64,000 nt of DNA from Adiantum capillus-veneris (GCA_014529385.2 CM043954.1:7565806-7629805); one strand, 5' to 3'; positions 54,498 through 64,000 are shown, counted from the stretch's first letter. Numbers and translations: made by a program. The notes: a model not told the origin generated them from the letters alone.

Positions 54498-55394
54498 CTA
54501 ATGCTCGAAGTCTCGTCGTAATCAACGTGCAAGCTGCATATATTTTGGCTGTATTGTCACTCACTTTGCATGAATGGCGCATAGGTTGGTATCTTCCAAC
54601 ACCAATATGATGTGGGCCATAGCAGCTTCTTGAATAGCCTCTAGCGTTATTGCTTGCATTCTATACTGATTTCCATAGCTTTGAATCACCTCCTTCAGTG
54701 TGCGAGCAAAGGGGATGTGTCAAATCAAAAGCTCTATAGTCTTCTGGTAGTGGCAGATTTTTGCGAATGCCCTTGCTATTTCTCGACGTCACTGTGGTTT
54801 TCTTGGGGACACTTGCACATTTGCTGGCTGGCAGCATTTAGGCTTCTTGAAAAACTTAGACTTGCACCTGTTTACATGCTTAGTGGCTGGATCTGCAGCC
54901 TCTTCTGATTCATCCTCTTCCCTTGGCTCTTGATCTTGTGTTGTGGGGAGAGCTCCCTGGTCTCTAGGCAATGTCTTCCCCCCAACGGGCACCTGGTGTG
55001 TGCGCGGTATATCATCTTGCAGCCATGGTGGCTCACTCTCTGATTCAATGTCTGTATGGATCACCCGAGTCCTGGATGGTCCTGCTTGTGATTGGTGGCG
55101 CAACGGCTCCTCCCTATCGGACTGTGTTGTTTGCTGGGCCTCTTCTTCTCTCCAGTGCTGGGCACGTTGCTTCATTCTTTTTATAGGTGTTTGTTCTTGT
55201 GGACGTGAAGATTCAACAACCCTCGATGACTCTGGTGCCCTACTACCATGCCCACTACCAGAAGAGTTCCTAGAACGGCCAGGTGTTCGTGGCCATTTTC
55301 TTGTGCCTTTGAGCCATGCCGGCTTCTCACATCCTTCGAGGATGTTTTTGTTGGCAGGCGGATGCTCTTTTGTGGTTTGCTTGGTGCATGCCAT
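54498..55394 (-). pseudogene. Element T gene 4: long-tailed histone H3-like protein
   Basis: One frame of 299 codons runs from ATG at 55394 to TAG at 54498. It is interrupted only by TGA at 54789-54791, 54720-54722, 54561-54563 and 54522-54524. The start is MACTKQTTKE (H3: MARTKQTARK). The next 190 or so residues are polar, rich in Ser, Arg, Glu, Gln and Pro and probably disordered. The last 97 codons are a histone fold: alpha-N HYQKTIELLI (H3: RYQKSTELLI), then LKEVIQSYGNQYRMQ, IQEAA, LEDTNLCAIHAK, VTIQPKYMQLAR. Loop 1 has the H3 length, without the CENH3 insertion. Three TGA codons fall where H3 has Arg (R63, R116, R129), so CGA-to-TGA changes explain them. The fourth is likely the same. 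H3 packages DNA with H4. A transposon copy might mark or shield element chromatin, which is inference. Confidence 0.85.
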
Positions 55395-55452
55395 TTTGTA
55401 TGGTAAGAGCTCACCTGTTCTTAAGAAATGAGTGGTTTATGAGAGCATGCAA

Positions 55453-55460
55453 TATTTATA
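55453..55460 (-). promoter_or_regulatory. TATA box of the H3-like gene
   Basis: The minus strand reads CTTATAAATATTGC, TATAAATA about 60 bp before the ATG at 55394. It lies beside a GGGCCC...GGGCCC pair and just downstream of the end of the transposase gene (55536), so the two genes have separate promoters. Confidence 0.65.
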
Positions 55461-55535
55461 AGGGCCCATTTAAAAAGGGCCCTGTTTACACTAATTTTGA
55501 AAAAAAAAACTATTATTTTTTAAATGAACATGTCA

Positions 55536-58490
55536 CTAAGAGTTGGACTCTGCGTTCACGTGTAGTGACTCGCGCAGAATCCACTTTGATCCTTGTCGCA
55601 CTCTGCATCGCCGCCATGTAGCATGCTTGGTGGGACCTTGCAACATTTGCCACTTGTTGCTATGCTCTTGACGACTCCATTTCCGCACTTCAATAGCAAT
55701 CTTGGATTGACGCGCACGCTCCATTGTGAGCTTACGAGAAAATGTTGTGCGAAAAAACCAGTTGAACATCTCCTCCAAATAATTGAATTGCACCATTCCA
55801 CCACTATGTCGAGTATTTTTGAAATACACTCCCCTTGCTCGATAATGGGATTTGTCCATGCCTTGAGTGCTAAAAATATCAAGAGATCCATACTTGTGCA
55901 TAAAAAAATGCACCATGCGCAAACAAGATATGTTGTTCACATAAGTAAACGATCCACATTATTTAATAAAAACAATCCCTTGTAATAAATTCACCACGTA
56001 ACATGGCTTACCATGTAATGTGTGATTTTATTTTCACCCCAAGAAAGGGTGAAGACCTTGGTAAAATCTGCCAAGGCTCCTTGAAATGATTGGCATTGTT
56101 CTTCTGTTGTGTTGTTAAGGCCCATAAGCTTGACCATTTTATCAAAATGTGTCCAAACTTGCTTGTGCTTGTTTGCAAGCTCTCCATTTGAATCATTGTC
56201 AATAGTAGCTTTGCATAACTCCTTCCAAAGCTCCCAAAGGTTACGTGCCTGCTGGTTGGAGCTGTTTTGAGCAGCATATCGACTTGGCTTTCCTTGGGAA
56301 ACTTTCTTCAAAAAGTGTGTAGCTTTTTGTCCACTCGTTGACACTTATTGAGCAATTTCATGGGCCTCCCTTGTGTTCTTTGCAGCAACGATAGACACAT
56401 TTCCACCGTGACAGCCAATGGAATTCAAGAGTACCTCCACTCTTTCGATCGCTTCCTCGGACTTTTCCAATGGTTTCATTGTGAAAGCATAGTCAATGTG
56501 GAGCTTCAATAGCCTATCAAAAATGTGCATGAATGCGTGTAATGTACAAAAATGTACATTTGATAGAGGAAATGGAAAGATTGGATTCCAAGCGTGGTCC
56601 TTTTGATCACGGTCTAGGAATTGAGCATGGGACATCTCAGAATAGACGCTTCCCATTCTCTACCTTCATCTCCGACATCACGACAATCTAACCCTTGTTC
56701 TCTATGCCCTTGCCATGGAAGCATGGAACCGACCTTTGTAGTGCTCTTATGTGATTTTTGTCCATTAGGTTTGTACCCTCAAGTGCAAAATGGACAAGGA
56801 ATGAGAGAAGAAGCCTCTTGTTTGCAACCAAGCAAACACTTTATGGTCTTCAAGTCCCCACCTAAGTGCCACCCCACATCATAACTACCAAAACCCCCAA
56901 CCTCCAACTTCTGACCTGCAATTTGGGAGTGTATTACTTTTGTGATCCTTGGAGTTCTCTCAAAAATCCATGGAAGTACTCCATTGGTCTCTTTGGGCAC
57001 CTCAATAGTACCCAACCACCAAATGTATTTCTCTGATTGCACGCTAAAAGACGGGGTGGGAGATGGCTCGACTGAATCCCTTCGCTTGGTTTGCAAAAGG
57101 GCCTCATTCATTAGAGTGACACTTAGCCTCTCTAACCTTCGGCCTTTCACTATTTGACACTCATCGAGTTTCAGCACAAATGCAACCTTTGTGCCAAGCA
57201 CTACAAAATAAATAGTGCCAAGATCTTAAACTTCAAAGTCTATGATAAGAACAATACCAAAGAAAAAAGTAAAGTGTATCACCTTCTACACGTAACTCAT
57301 AAAATCTAAGCATGGCTTGTTGAAGTCTTCTAAGGTCCACAAAAATATTGTTCCACATTGTGTAAGGGAAGCCCTTCTCTGAAGGTCTTATGGATTGTTT
57401 CTTACCTTTTCCCCTTGTCTTTGTTGTGCACGAAGCATAAAGGAAAGTTGGCATTGTGTCCTCAATGTGTAGGTATGTCCCAATGCGGGAGAACACATCT
57501 TTGTTTGTGGCCTTCTTTGCGAGGTTGACCTTGTGAGCAATGGGAAATAGGTTTTCCACAATGCCATGCTCTTTGAGGGCATCCTTTAGGAGTTGGAAAA
57601 TAGACTGATAGGCTTTTGTGCTGATTCCAGCCTCATCACAAGCTTGTTGCACGTCATCATCACTAACCACATTTTTGAATTTATGCATAAGGTCCTTGGT
57701 GAATGCATCCTTAATGTGCTTACCTCCAGGTGATTGTAAGATAGAAATCACATCCTGGGTATTGAGACAACTAGTGAGAAGGGTTGACTCGATCATCTTG
57801 GCTTGTTCCACCACATGCCTCTTGGATGAAGTTTCTAGCAACCAATAAAAATAAATGTTAGAAAATAGTGTGAAGTAAGAATGCATCATGCAAGTAAAGA
57901 TCAAATCACATTGTGGCTATCACTCGTATTTTGTGTGCTCCTCCTGAATGTGCAAGAGTTTCAATGGATGAATACGTGCGTTTGCGTTCCCTTGCACCAA
58001 GGGGTGTTTCTTTCAAGTATGTGATGGTGTTGGCAAGCTTCTTAATGTGGGAATCCTTTTCTTGCATTTGTTGTTGAAGAGTTTCAACCACCCTCTCTGA
58101 AGAGGCAACACTCTCTTGTAATGCCATCGTCTTGAGGTGAAGAGCTTGACATTCGTGCATCCACATATGCAAAGAAGCACCTGCACCCATACACAACCGC
58201 TTGCAATAGCCTAACAAGCATGCTTCTCCCCTCCCAAGAAATTGAACAAATGTCGAAAGGCTATTAAAGGATGTATGGAAGCGGCTTATAGGATCGTAAG
58301 GGTACAAATGGCTGTCCACCCAAATGTCAACATTGGTCTCACAAGCGGTGTGATGTTCCTGTGATGATCTTCGATCACCCTCACTAACGGTCTTCGGTGA
58401 AAATGCCGTGGGTAAGCCAATATGTATGCTTTTGGTTTGCGGAGTACGTGGGGGTGGAAGAAAACCATTTATAATGTCCGTGAGAACCAT
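55536..58490 (-). pseudogene. Element T gene 3: transposase-like protein, several exons, decayed
   Basis: Exon 1 is 58490 to about 57913 (MVLTDIINGFLPPP..., shared with 38621-39180). Exon 2 is 57834-57283. Exon 3 starts at 57200 and joins exon 2 in frame at GT/AG sites. The following frames to 56345 and 55991 contain a TGA after CPFCT, a frame change near 56650 and a TAA at about 56345. The last exon (about 55940-55536) follows an acceptor that looks mutated. Candidate catalytic residues: Asp in FVLKLDECQIV (57163-57165), Asp in WHLGGDLKTIKCLLG (56854-56856, followed by CPFC), and an acidic residue in FSTQGMDKSHYRAR (55878-55880). FCTLHAFMHIFDRLL lies between the second and third. The spacing and the phrases LGGD...CPFC and QGM(D/E) recall, from memory, large uncharacterised DDE-type transposases of animals, not PIF, hAT, CACTA or Mutator of plants. 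Confidence 0.6.
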
Positions 58491-59027
58491 GGAAGCTATT
58501 GCGTGAGGAAGAAAATGATGAAAAGATAGAGGGGGAGGGGTAGGGAGATTGAGGAAGATGGGAGAAGAGAAGGAGGGAGGGGGGCGGGGGGGAGGGAGAG
58601 ATTGGGGAGGAGGAGGAAGGTAGGAGCAGGGAGGGAGAGGAGAGGGAGAGAGGAGGGAGGAGGAGATAACAAAGTGTTTTTTACTTTTTGGGGGAAAAGA
58701 GTTTTGAAAAAATGATTTTTCTAAGCTTGTGGGTTAAAAAATGGGTCAAAAAATGATTTTTGGATATGTATATATGTTGGGAGGGAGTTTTAAATAAAGA
58801 ATAAGTAAAAATGTTTTTTTTAAAAAAAAAGTCTAATTTTGACTCTTAGTGACCCACGTTTTTGCTGATGTGGTCACACCCCTATGCTTCCTTCACTTTA
58901 AAAAAGCTAGAGAGAGAAAGTAACCCCTTAGGTCCACATCCTACATTTGTCTAAAAAAAAGGCTAGAAAAAGCCTACTCAAAACTACCTTCTTCAATGCC
59001 CTTGCCCCCTTAACCCCACACAACATT
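58491..59027 (-). other. Element T right subterminal region and gene 3 upstream
   Basis: A G-rich purine strand (58528-58665, GGAGGGAGGGGG type) is followed by AT-rich runs (58680-58860). Read inward it resembles the left subterminal region at 47950-48200 (CATTTTTTGACC words). No open frame of note. Confidence 0.5.
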
Positions 59028-59086
59028 AGCCTTAATCCCTAAAAATTAGGATTCCTTACAAGACCCATGCAAGGTTCATATTTCTC
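59028..59086 (-). repeat. Element T right terminal inverted repeat
   Basis: Read inward from 59086: GAGAAATATGAACC, then after about 30 bp TTTAGGGATTAAGGCTAAT. Partner of 47778-47823. Confidence 0.6.
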
Positions 59087-59089
59087 TTA
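59087..59089. repeat. TTA target-site duplication of element T, right
   Basis: TTA directly after TTTCTC, the same three bases as 47775-47777. Confidence 0.6.
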
Positions 59090-59200
59090 ATGCACAAGGT
59101 TTGACTCACATGGTTTCATAGTGGATAGGGAAGGACACGATTTACGTTTAGGTACCCAAATTCAATCATTCATATCATAGTAGCCTTGGGCTTCTAATAA

Positions 59201-59880
59201 TTATTTGGGAATCCAACATGATTTGGTTTTCACCTTCTTAACCTGAGTGGACGCCTTCCTTCGAGGTTTCCTTTGTGAATTAACTTGAACCATAGGTGGG
59301 TACGATAACGATACCTTGGGGACCCATTGATATGTACCCTTGGTCAAATCACGTGGAGCCTTTGATGTAGCTCTGTTTGTCGTAGCCATGGAAGTTGAAG
59401 CTTTAGAGGGTTGTGCTACTAGCAAGAATGTTGTGACTTTTTGGATTGGCAATATTTTGTTGTTTTTTGTGTTATGAAGAGGTGAGATTTCAGGTGTTAT
59501 TCCTTGAGCCCTAGGGCCATGAGTTGGTTTTTGCGTTGTGATACTCGCGGTCTCCCAATGGATACTACATTTGACTGCAGACATCCATTTGCACCCCAGG
59601 TTTATATTACCCTCCATAGTACCAACAAGAATGACCAGAAAGCTTTGAACCACGATTCCATTGTCATAAATAACAAGAGTATGTAGGATTCTAGAAACAA
59701 TGGTCTTCTTCTTATTGACACCCTTGACTTGGATGGTGCTTGTGGATAGGGGTGGTTTTCCTAGCTAGCACAAAAATCCATAGAATAAAAAATTATGTTG
59801 AGCTCCTGTACCCAATAATGTGTTATATAGTACTCTCCCATAGAGGCTATTTAGTTCAATTGGATATCGTAGAGGTGGAT
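59201..59880 (-). pseudogene. Element A: second retropepsin-like segment and Ser/Thr-rich tail
   Basis: The minus strand translates to PIELNSLYGRVLYNTLLGTGAQHNFL (59880-59780), a protease-like D/G-TG region with the catalytic Asp changed to Gly in this copy (copy 1 keeps LLDIGAQHN). It continues through KGVNKKKTIVSRILHT to GNINLGCKWMSA (59620-59580), matching the ILG-x-x-W end of retropepsins. A polar tail runs to 59201. One TAG lies near 59760. Copy 1 shows the same layout at 85-640. Confidence 0.5.
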
Positions 59881-60272
59881 CAGATTCCAATGAATCATCA
59901 TCAGTGTCTTCAAAAAACACTTTCGTGATTCCCAGATGAGCCTCTCGTTGGTGTCTAAGACGTTGTTGTCTTTCTCGAGCTTCAACTCTTGCTTGGATCT
60001 TTTTAAGCTCTACATGTTCTTTGGCTGCTTTCTTTTGATGGATGGCTTGTAACTCTTGGTTTTGTCATCTTCGAGCAGTGCGATTTAGTTTTGGCTTTTG
60101 CAATCTCTAGTTGGGTGAGGTCAAGGGGTTGTGGACTACACCACATGATATTTTGGAGGTGTTCACCCCAATTATCTACCAACTTTCAATGAGCATCACA
60201 TGGCCCTACATAACTAAACCATTCTGCAATAGATCTTTCTTTGTTTATCTTGGCTCTCATATTTGCTCGATA

Positions 60273-60880
60273 TCATCGCCTCTTATATCTCTTACTCTTC
60301 TTGTCTAATTTTTGATTACGGCCGGTCTCTAGTGAAGAGTCACTAGATGAATCGCCACTGGTGTCTTTTGCTCCCTTGGATAGATTGTCATCTAGGGTAC
60401 CACTGGGCCTTGAATGGTTTTTTCCCACATTTTCACTAAGATTGAAATCAGATTCTTTGTCCTCGGAGTCAATTACAATTGATGATTCTGACCCCAAATC
60501 ATGTGGGCTATAGTCTTGTGAGACGCTACTGGTTCCAATGCCAGTCAAACCTTCATCTTGTAGTCATCAGAAGCTATATGCATTGCTTCTAGCATATTTA
60601 AGGGTATGAGTGGTGGAATTTCATTCCCCTCAGGTGTTACCCAGGTCATCCCCCTGTTTCCCCAAGTGTCTATGGTTGCTACTAAGTGGACCCAATCCAC
60701 ATTGTCCGACTCAGTCATCCCTGGTAGTACATCCATATAAGGAGAATCTTCCCCAACATTAGTGTCCACTTTACATGCGTAACAATACTGCAATGGGGCC
60801 GAGTGAACTGTGGTGTCAAATGTATGATCAATTATAAACCTATTTCCTAGAGGATGTGCTCGACTAGTTACAAGATCCAC
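60273..60880 (-). pseudogene. Element A: unknown acidic region
   Basis: Two abutting frames (60880-60545, MDLVTSRAHPLGNRFIIDHT, and 60548-60273, Ser/Asp-rich, ending KKSKRYKRR) follow the first protease domain. The first has YCYACKVDTNVGEDSPYMDV and a Pro/Leu-rich end. I recognise neither. It lies where a Ty3 element should have its reverse transcriptase. Confidence 0.4.
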
Positions 60881-60895
60881 TCGAATGACAGAATA

Positions 60896-61348
60896 TTAGA
60901 ACTGCAAGTAGACATGGTTTTCAGACCAATCATGCACCATTTTTGCTTCCCTCATGAAAGGATGTCCTAAGATCATCTCAGATGCCATAGTGTGCTTGGA
61001 GAAATCCATAACAATGAAGGTATTTCTTATTTTATGTCCAAAGAGCTTGATCTTGAGATCCTCTAGCATCCCAATAGGTTTAACAATAGACCCATTGGAC
61101 ATCTTTACCACTATGGTTGTGGTCCCAAGATGACGTCTTCCCATAGTTTCCCAGCAATTTTTAGTCACAATGCTAACCCCAACGCCACAATCAAGGATTC
61201 CCTTCATAAATAATCCCTTGGTAGTCATTGGTATGGCTGCATTAAATTCATCACCCTCAAAGTATTGTCCCAACTTGTTAATAGGTATTTCTACAACAGG
61301 GTTCTCATCTAGGTTGGGTTGTGGACCTATCTCCATCCATCTGTGCAA
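60896..61348 (-). pseudogene. Element A: retropepsin-like aspartic protease
   Basis: Frame MHRWMEIGPQPNLDENPVVE contains GLFMKGILDCGVGVSIVTK (catalytic D-x-G; DCG in place of DTG/DSG) and, about 75 residues later, EMILGHPFMREAKMVHDW, the flap-distal ILG motif. This is the fold of retroviral-type proteases that cut Gag. The domain is open throughout. The catalytic Thr/Ser to Cys change may lower activity or be a mutation. It lies between a gag-like region and the unknown acidic region. Confidence 0.75.
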
Positions 61349-63800
61349 ATTGTGGTAGCCCGATCTTCAGTTCTCCATTGAGGAAAGATCAAAGAGCTAC
61401 GAATAGCTCAGGGTCTCCATATAGTTTGGACATGATGGTGGTTCTAACTTTTGAAGCCATGAAATCCATCAATTTGGCAATATTTAACGGCATCTTTTGG
61501 GCTTCAGTCCCTTGACGTGGGGAAGTAGGGATCTCCATTTCTTTGATAGGGTTAGGTACTTCCTTTGTAAACATTCTTTCCAACAAGAAGTGAGTACGCC
61601 AACTTTCCCATGACTTTAAGTCACTTTCTTCTTGGATGACACTAGGTATGGCTAGGGGTCTATGGACTTTGTGAGGTTGTTGTTGCATAGGGAACAATGT
61701 GTCTGTAATCTGGATCTGCCTAGGTGCTGGTTCTAGATCCCTTTGGGTATCTTCTACCAAACTCCTTAATTGCTTGACTCACTCGATCTCCTCTGTAGGG
61801 TTTGGATAAGTTCCTATCTTCTTCTTGGATCCTAGCCATTGTGGCTCATGATGATCTTCCTTGTTGGTTTCTTTCTTAGTGGTCATTTTTCTCTCCATGG
61901 TTTCACCTAAATTAGAATCCTCTTCAGCGTTGTTCATATATACAGGGTCTTCACCAGTCTCTATGTTGGTCTTTGAATTGGGGTCTGACTTCGCTGCTTG
62001 TTGCGATCTCTTCCTTCGTGTTTTCTTCTTCTTCTGAGATTGGGCAATTGATGCCGTGTCTCTTTCTTCAAGAATATAATTTTGTTTGGAGCATCCATCG
62101 TGCGAGTACGTTTACTGGTACCACAAGTTTACTTTGTGATGGCTCCGCGATAACCTCAATCAAGTTTAATGGTGTGATCTTCGGTGCATTTGGATTATTC
62201 GGACATTGGGCAATCAAATGATCTATGCCACATCAATTACACATGAGTATCGGCATTGTAGACGTGCTCGCTTGATTGGTTTGCATTAGTGTGGCTAAAT
62301 TTTTGTGTGAGCTTTGCTATTTGTACTGCCTTACTTCTAGGCTCTCTATCAGTCATGCTACGCATATTATCAGAAATAGATTGATCGATAGTTTGAGCAA
62401 ATGATGCCAAATCTCCTAATTAAGCAGGTATAGTGGCCGCGGTGCTGGCACTCCTGGAACTACATGTGGGATGGGAGTTGGCCTTGGCCTTGGCATACGC
62501 GCGGCCCTTGGGTCCCATACCTTGTATGGTGGTGTACCACGTGGTGGTCCAAAGTTCATAGGTGTGGCTCTAGGCATAGCCGGTGCCGGATACGACATTT
62601 TATTTCTAAATGATATGGCCCCACTTGAATAAGAGCTCGGATAATGCCATTGTGGAGTGTGAGCCCTTGGCATAATTGGGGGTGTGGGAGCTACGTGGGC
62701 ATGAGGTGCAACAGGTACATAGGCTTGATGCACACCTGTAGGTATTCTTGGGGACACTGTGCTACTAGGTAATGGTGTTGTGCTAACAAATGAGGTCCAA
62801 GGTGTACTTTTTGTACTCATCACTGGAGTAGGTATCGTAGCCGTAATGTCTCTGACAAATAGATGAGCTAGATTTGGAAAAGTAAAACTACTACTTGTGG
62901 GTTCAGACTGCACCGAAACTCTAGGCGACACAATATATGAAGGGTCCATTAGACTCACTGAAGGAGTTTCCATCTTTGATAGTGTCGGTTGTCTGGCCTT
63001 GCCCGTATCCAAGAATCTCATAAGGCCCGTTGAAGGAATGTTGATCCCTCGATTTTGCTCTCCGATGGTATGACGCTATGGATGACATTGCATACCATCT
63101 GTTGTTGCTCCTCTAGACTTGTGGTGCTAGAAGTAGATTGTACAACTTCTAACCAAACTATATGGTATGTGTAACCCGTATACAGGTTAGTCAAGGTTTC
63201 AATTTGTAGGTCATATTCCCAATTTTTGTTGAGAAATAACCCTTCTAGGCCCGACGTACTAGAGGTTTCCCTTGAGGTGGAAGCATTGTTGTTCCCCACA
63301 GTTTGACCCACATTGCCTACTAACTCAGAAGCACTCATTGCACAATTGCTATGCCTGTTGTCCCAGGGGTATTTCCCTTCATGGCTCGGCATTGTTCTAG
63401 GAAAATCTCATTTCCCTCTCCCTAGCTGCTTGCATATAGCGCTCAACTTCTTGCACCTTCGCGAGACTCCTACCATCGGGTAGTAGAACTTCGGGGGGTG
63501 ATTGATTTGCAAGGTCTTCCATGAAAGCAGGGGGTAGGATAATAACATGGACACTCTTGGGGAGTATAGGCTCCCCCTGAGATACCAAAGGAGAATCTAC
63601 CTCTCCCTCACCTTCTTTAACGTCACTAGCCGCAGGTTCAGAGCGATTAGCTCTACTAAAGGTTTCTATTAAGCGACTAAACACACTAGATCCAGGCTAT
63701 GGGGCCCAGACAAGTACATTTTTTTTTACTTGCTTCGGGTTTGGTGTAGGATGCCCTTCCATAATATCATAGTCAAATGAAGAGTCACTAGCCACTATGT
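61349..63800 (-). pseudogene. Element A: gag-like region with zinc-knuckle remnant
   Basis: Frames 63684-63397 (FSRLIETFSRANRSEPAASD), 63392-63018, 63021-62416 (a Pro/Thr/Ser-rich stretch with many TP and PxP) and 61760-61389 (ESDLKSWESWRTHFLLERMF...MASKVRTTIMSKLYGDPELF) follow one another with stops and shifts. At about 62228-62275 CN*CGIDHLIAQCPNNP is a zinc-knuckle-like motif (C-x2-C-x3-H-x4-C with an internal stop). Position before the protease and the knuckle suggest a gag function, but no Gag core domain is recognisable. The frame continues left of 63684 past a TAG (SSFDYDIMEGHPTPN near 63770). Confidence 0.5.
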
Positions 63801-64000
63801 TTGGGTCTTGCGTTGTACTACCTTGGGTCCCCACTAAGGGCTCGGAACTTCACGTAGGTGGGTATTGAGAACCCGCGTAAGTTGAAGTGCTTGCTAGTTT
63901 CTTGTCCTCTAGCTCATGACCAGAGCGTAGATGATTTTTCCTTTGGCACCCTACAAGCGTCAGTGAATACCCTCGAAGGTTAACCGCTTGATTTTTTGGG

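Larger units (their letters stand above)
47778..59086. mobile_element. Element T: 11.3 kb DNA transposon with transposase-like and histone H3-like genes
   Basis: The termini are inverted: GGAAAAATATGAACC (47778) against GAGAAATATGAACC read inward from 59086. A second matching block (TTTGGGATTAAGGTTAAT against TTTAGGGATTAAGGCTAAT) lies 30-55 bp inside. TTA is duplicated at the ends. Removing 47778-59086 with one TTA rejoins two halves of element A, giving independent proof of the insertion. Gene layout: two plus-strand genes from the left end, two minus-strand genes from the right end, converging on a repeat-rich centre. Purine/AT-rich subterminal regions (47950-48200 and 58660-58860) look like inverted relatives. 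The 3-bp TTA duplication recalls PIF/Harbinger, but neither the termini nor the transposase resemble that group. Confidence 0.75.
59090..64000 (-). mobile_element. Element A, copy 2: main body (gag-like, protease), running off the window
   Basis: On the minus strand this is the 5' and central part of the same element seen at 1-1262 and 47362-47774. It enters from beyond 64000, so the 5' LTR is not visible. In order it holds a gag-like region, a zinc-knuckle-like motif, a retropepsin domain, an unknown acidic region, and a second protease-like segment. No reverse transcriptase, RNase H or integrase is found before the purine tract, so in this window it is non-autonomous. Confidence 0.75.

Noticed and set aside
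54498-54800. The H3-like fold as a centromeric histone CENH3
   Set aside because: Loop 1 between alpha-1 and alpha-2 has the canonical H3 length with no extra residues, the tip is H3-like (ACTKQT), and the gene sits in a transposon. A CENH3 origin is not supported, although the long tail first suggested it.
54943-55431. Plus-strand open frame of 162 codons opposite the H3-like gene
   Set aside because: It is the shadow of the minus-strand gene. Its translation has no motif, while the minus strand gives a clear histone fold.
47778-59086. Assigning element T to PIF/Harbinger because of the TTA duplication
   Set aside because: The termini and the putative catalytic contexts differ from PIF transposases, and a three-base duplication alone is weak evidence.

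Overview
The window is nuclear DNA from a land plant. The only intact host gene is a five-exon class III (secretory) peroxidase, a family confined to the green plant lineage, at 35297-38206 (+). Almost everything else is transposable elements in various states of decay, joined by long CT/GA, GT/CA and CA microsatellites. The element mix suggests a large, repeat-rich genome, perhaps a fern or another non-seed plant. That placement is a weak inference.

Layout. 1-1262 is the 3' part of a Ty3-like non-autonomous LTR element (element A). 2889-5040 is a promoter-like GC-rich block and GA-rich spacer. 5183-6856 is a Copia element (Copia-1) cut off in its integrase by an opposite-strand Copia (Copia-2, 6857-about 12183). 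12220-12855 is a third Copia remnant. 13931-16480 is a LINE remnant, and 16481-20640 is spacer with one more LINE fragment. 20645-33528 is an L1-type LINE on the minus strand, split by a complete but decayed Ty3/gypsy element (24649-32201, GACGT target duplication). The peroxidase follows. 38621-39500 is a fragment of a DNA transposon gene. 41551-46889 is an LTR element with LTRs of about 150 bp, an initiator-tRNA primer site, a TGGGT target duplication and no recognisable protein genes. 47281-64000 is a second copy of element A (minus strand), split by an 11.3 kb DNA transposon.

The most interesting object is that DNA transposon (element T, 47778-59086). It has imperfect terminal inverted repeats and a TTA target duplication, and removing it rejoins element A. 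It carries two plus-strand genes of unknown function (48500-49840, 50088-51667). On the minus strand it carries a multi-exon transposase-like gene (58490-55536), followed after about 140 bp and its own TATA box by a single-frame histone H3-like gene (55394-54498). The H3-like protein would have an H3-type tail tip (ACTKQT), a tail of about 190 residues and a full histone fold. It is interrupted by four TGA codons, at least three at positions that are arginine in H3. I know of no described plant transposon family with a transposase of this type beside a long-tailed H3-like protein.

The nesting gives a relative order: element A before element T, LINE before gypsy, Copia-1 before Copia-2. Stops and frameshifts in nearly all element genes point to old, silenced copies.
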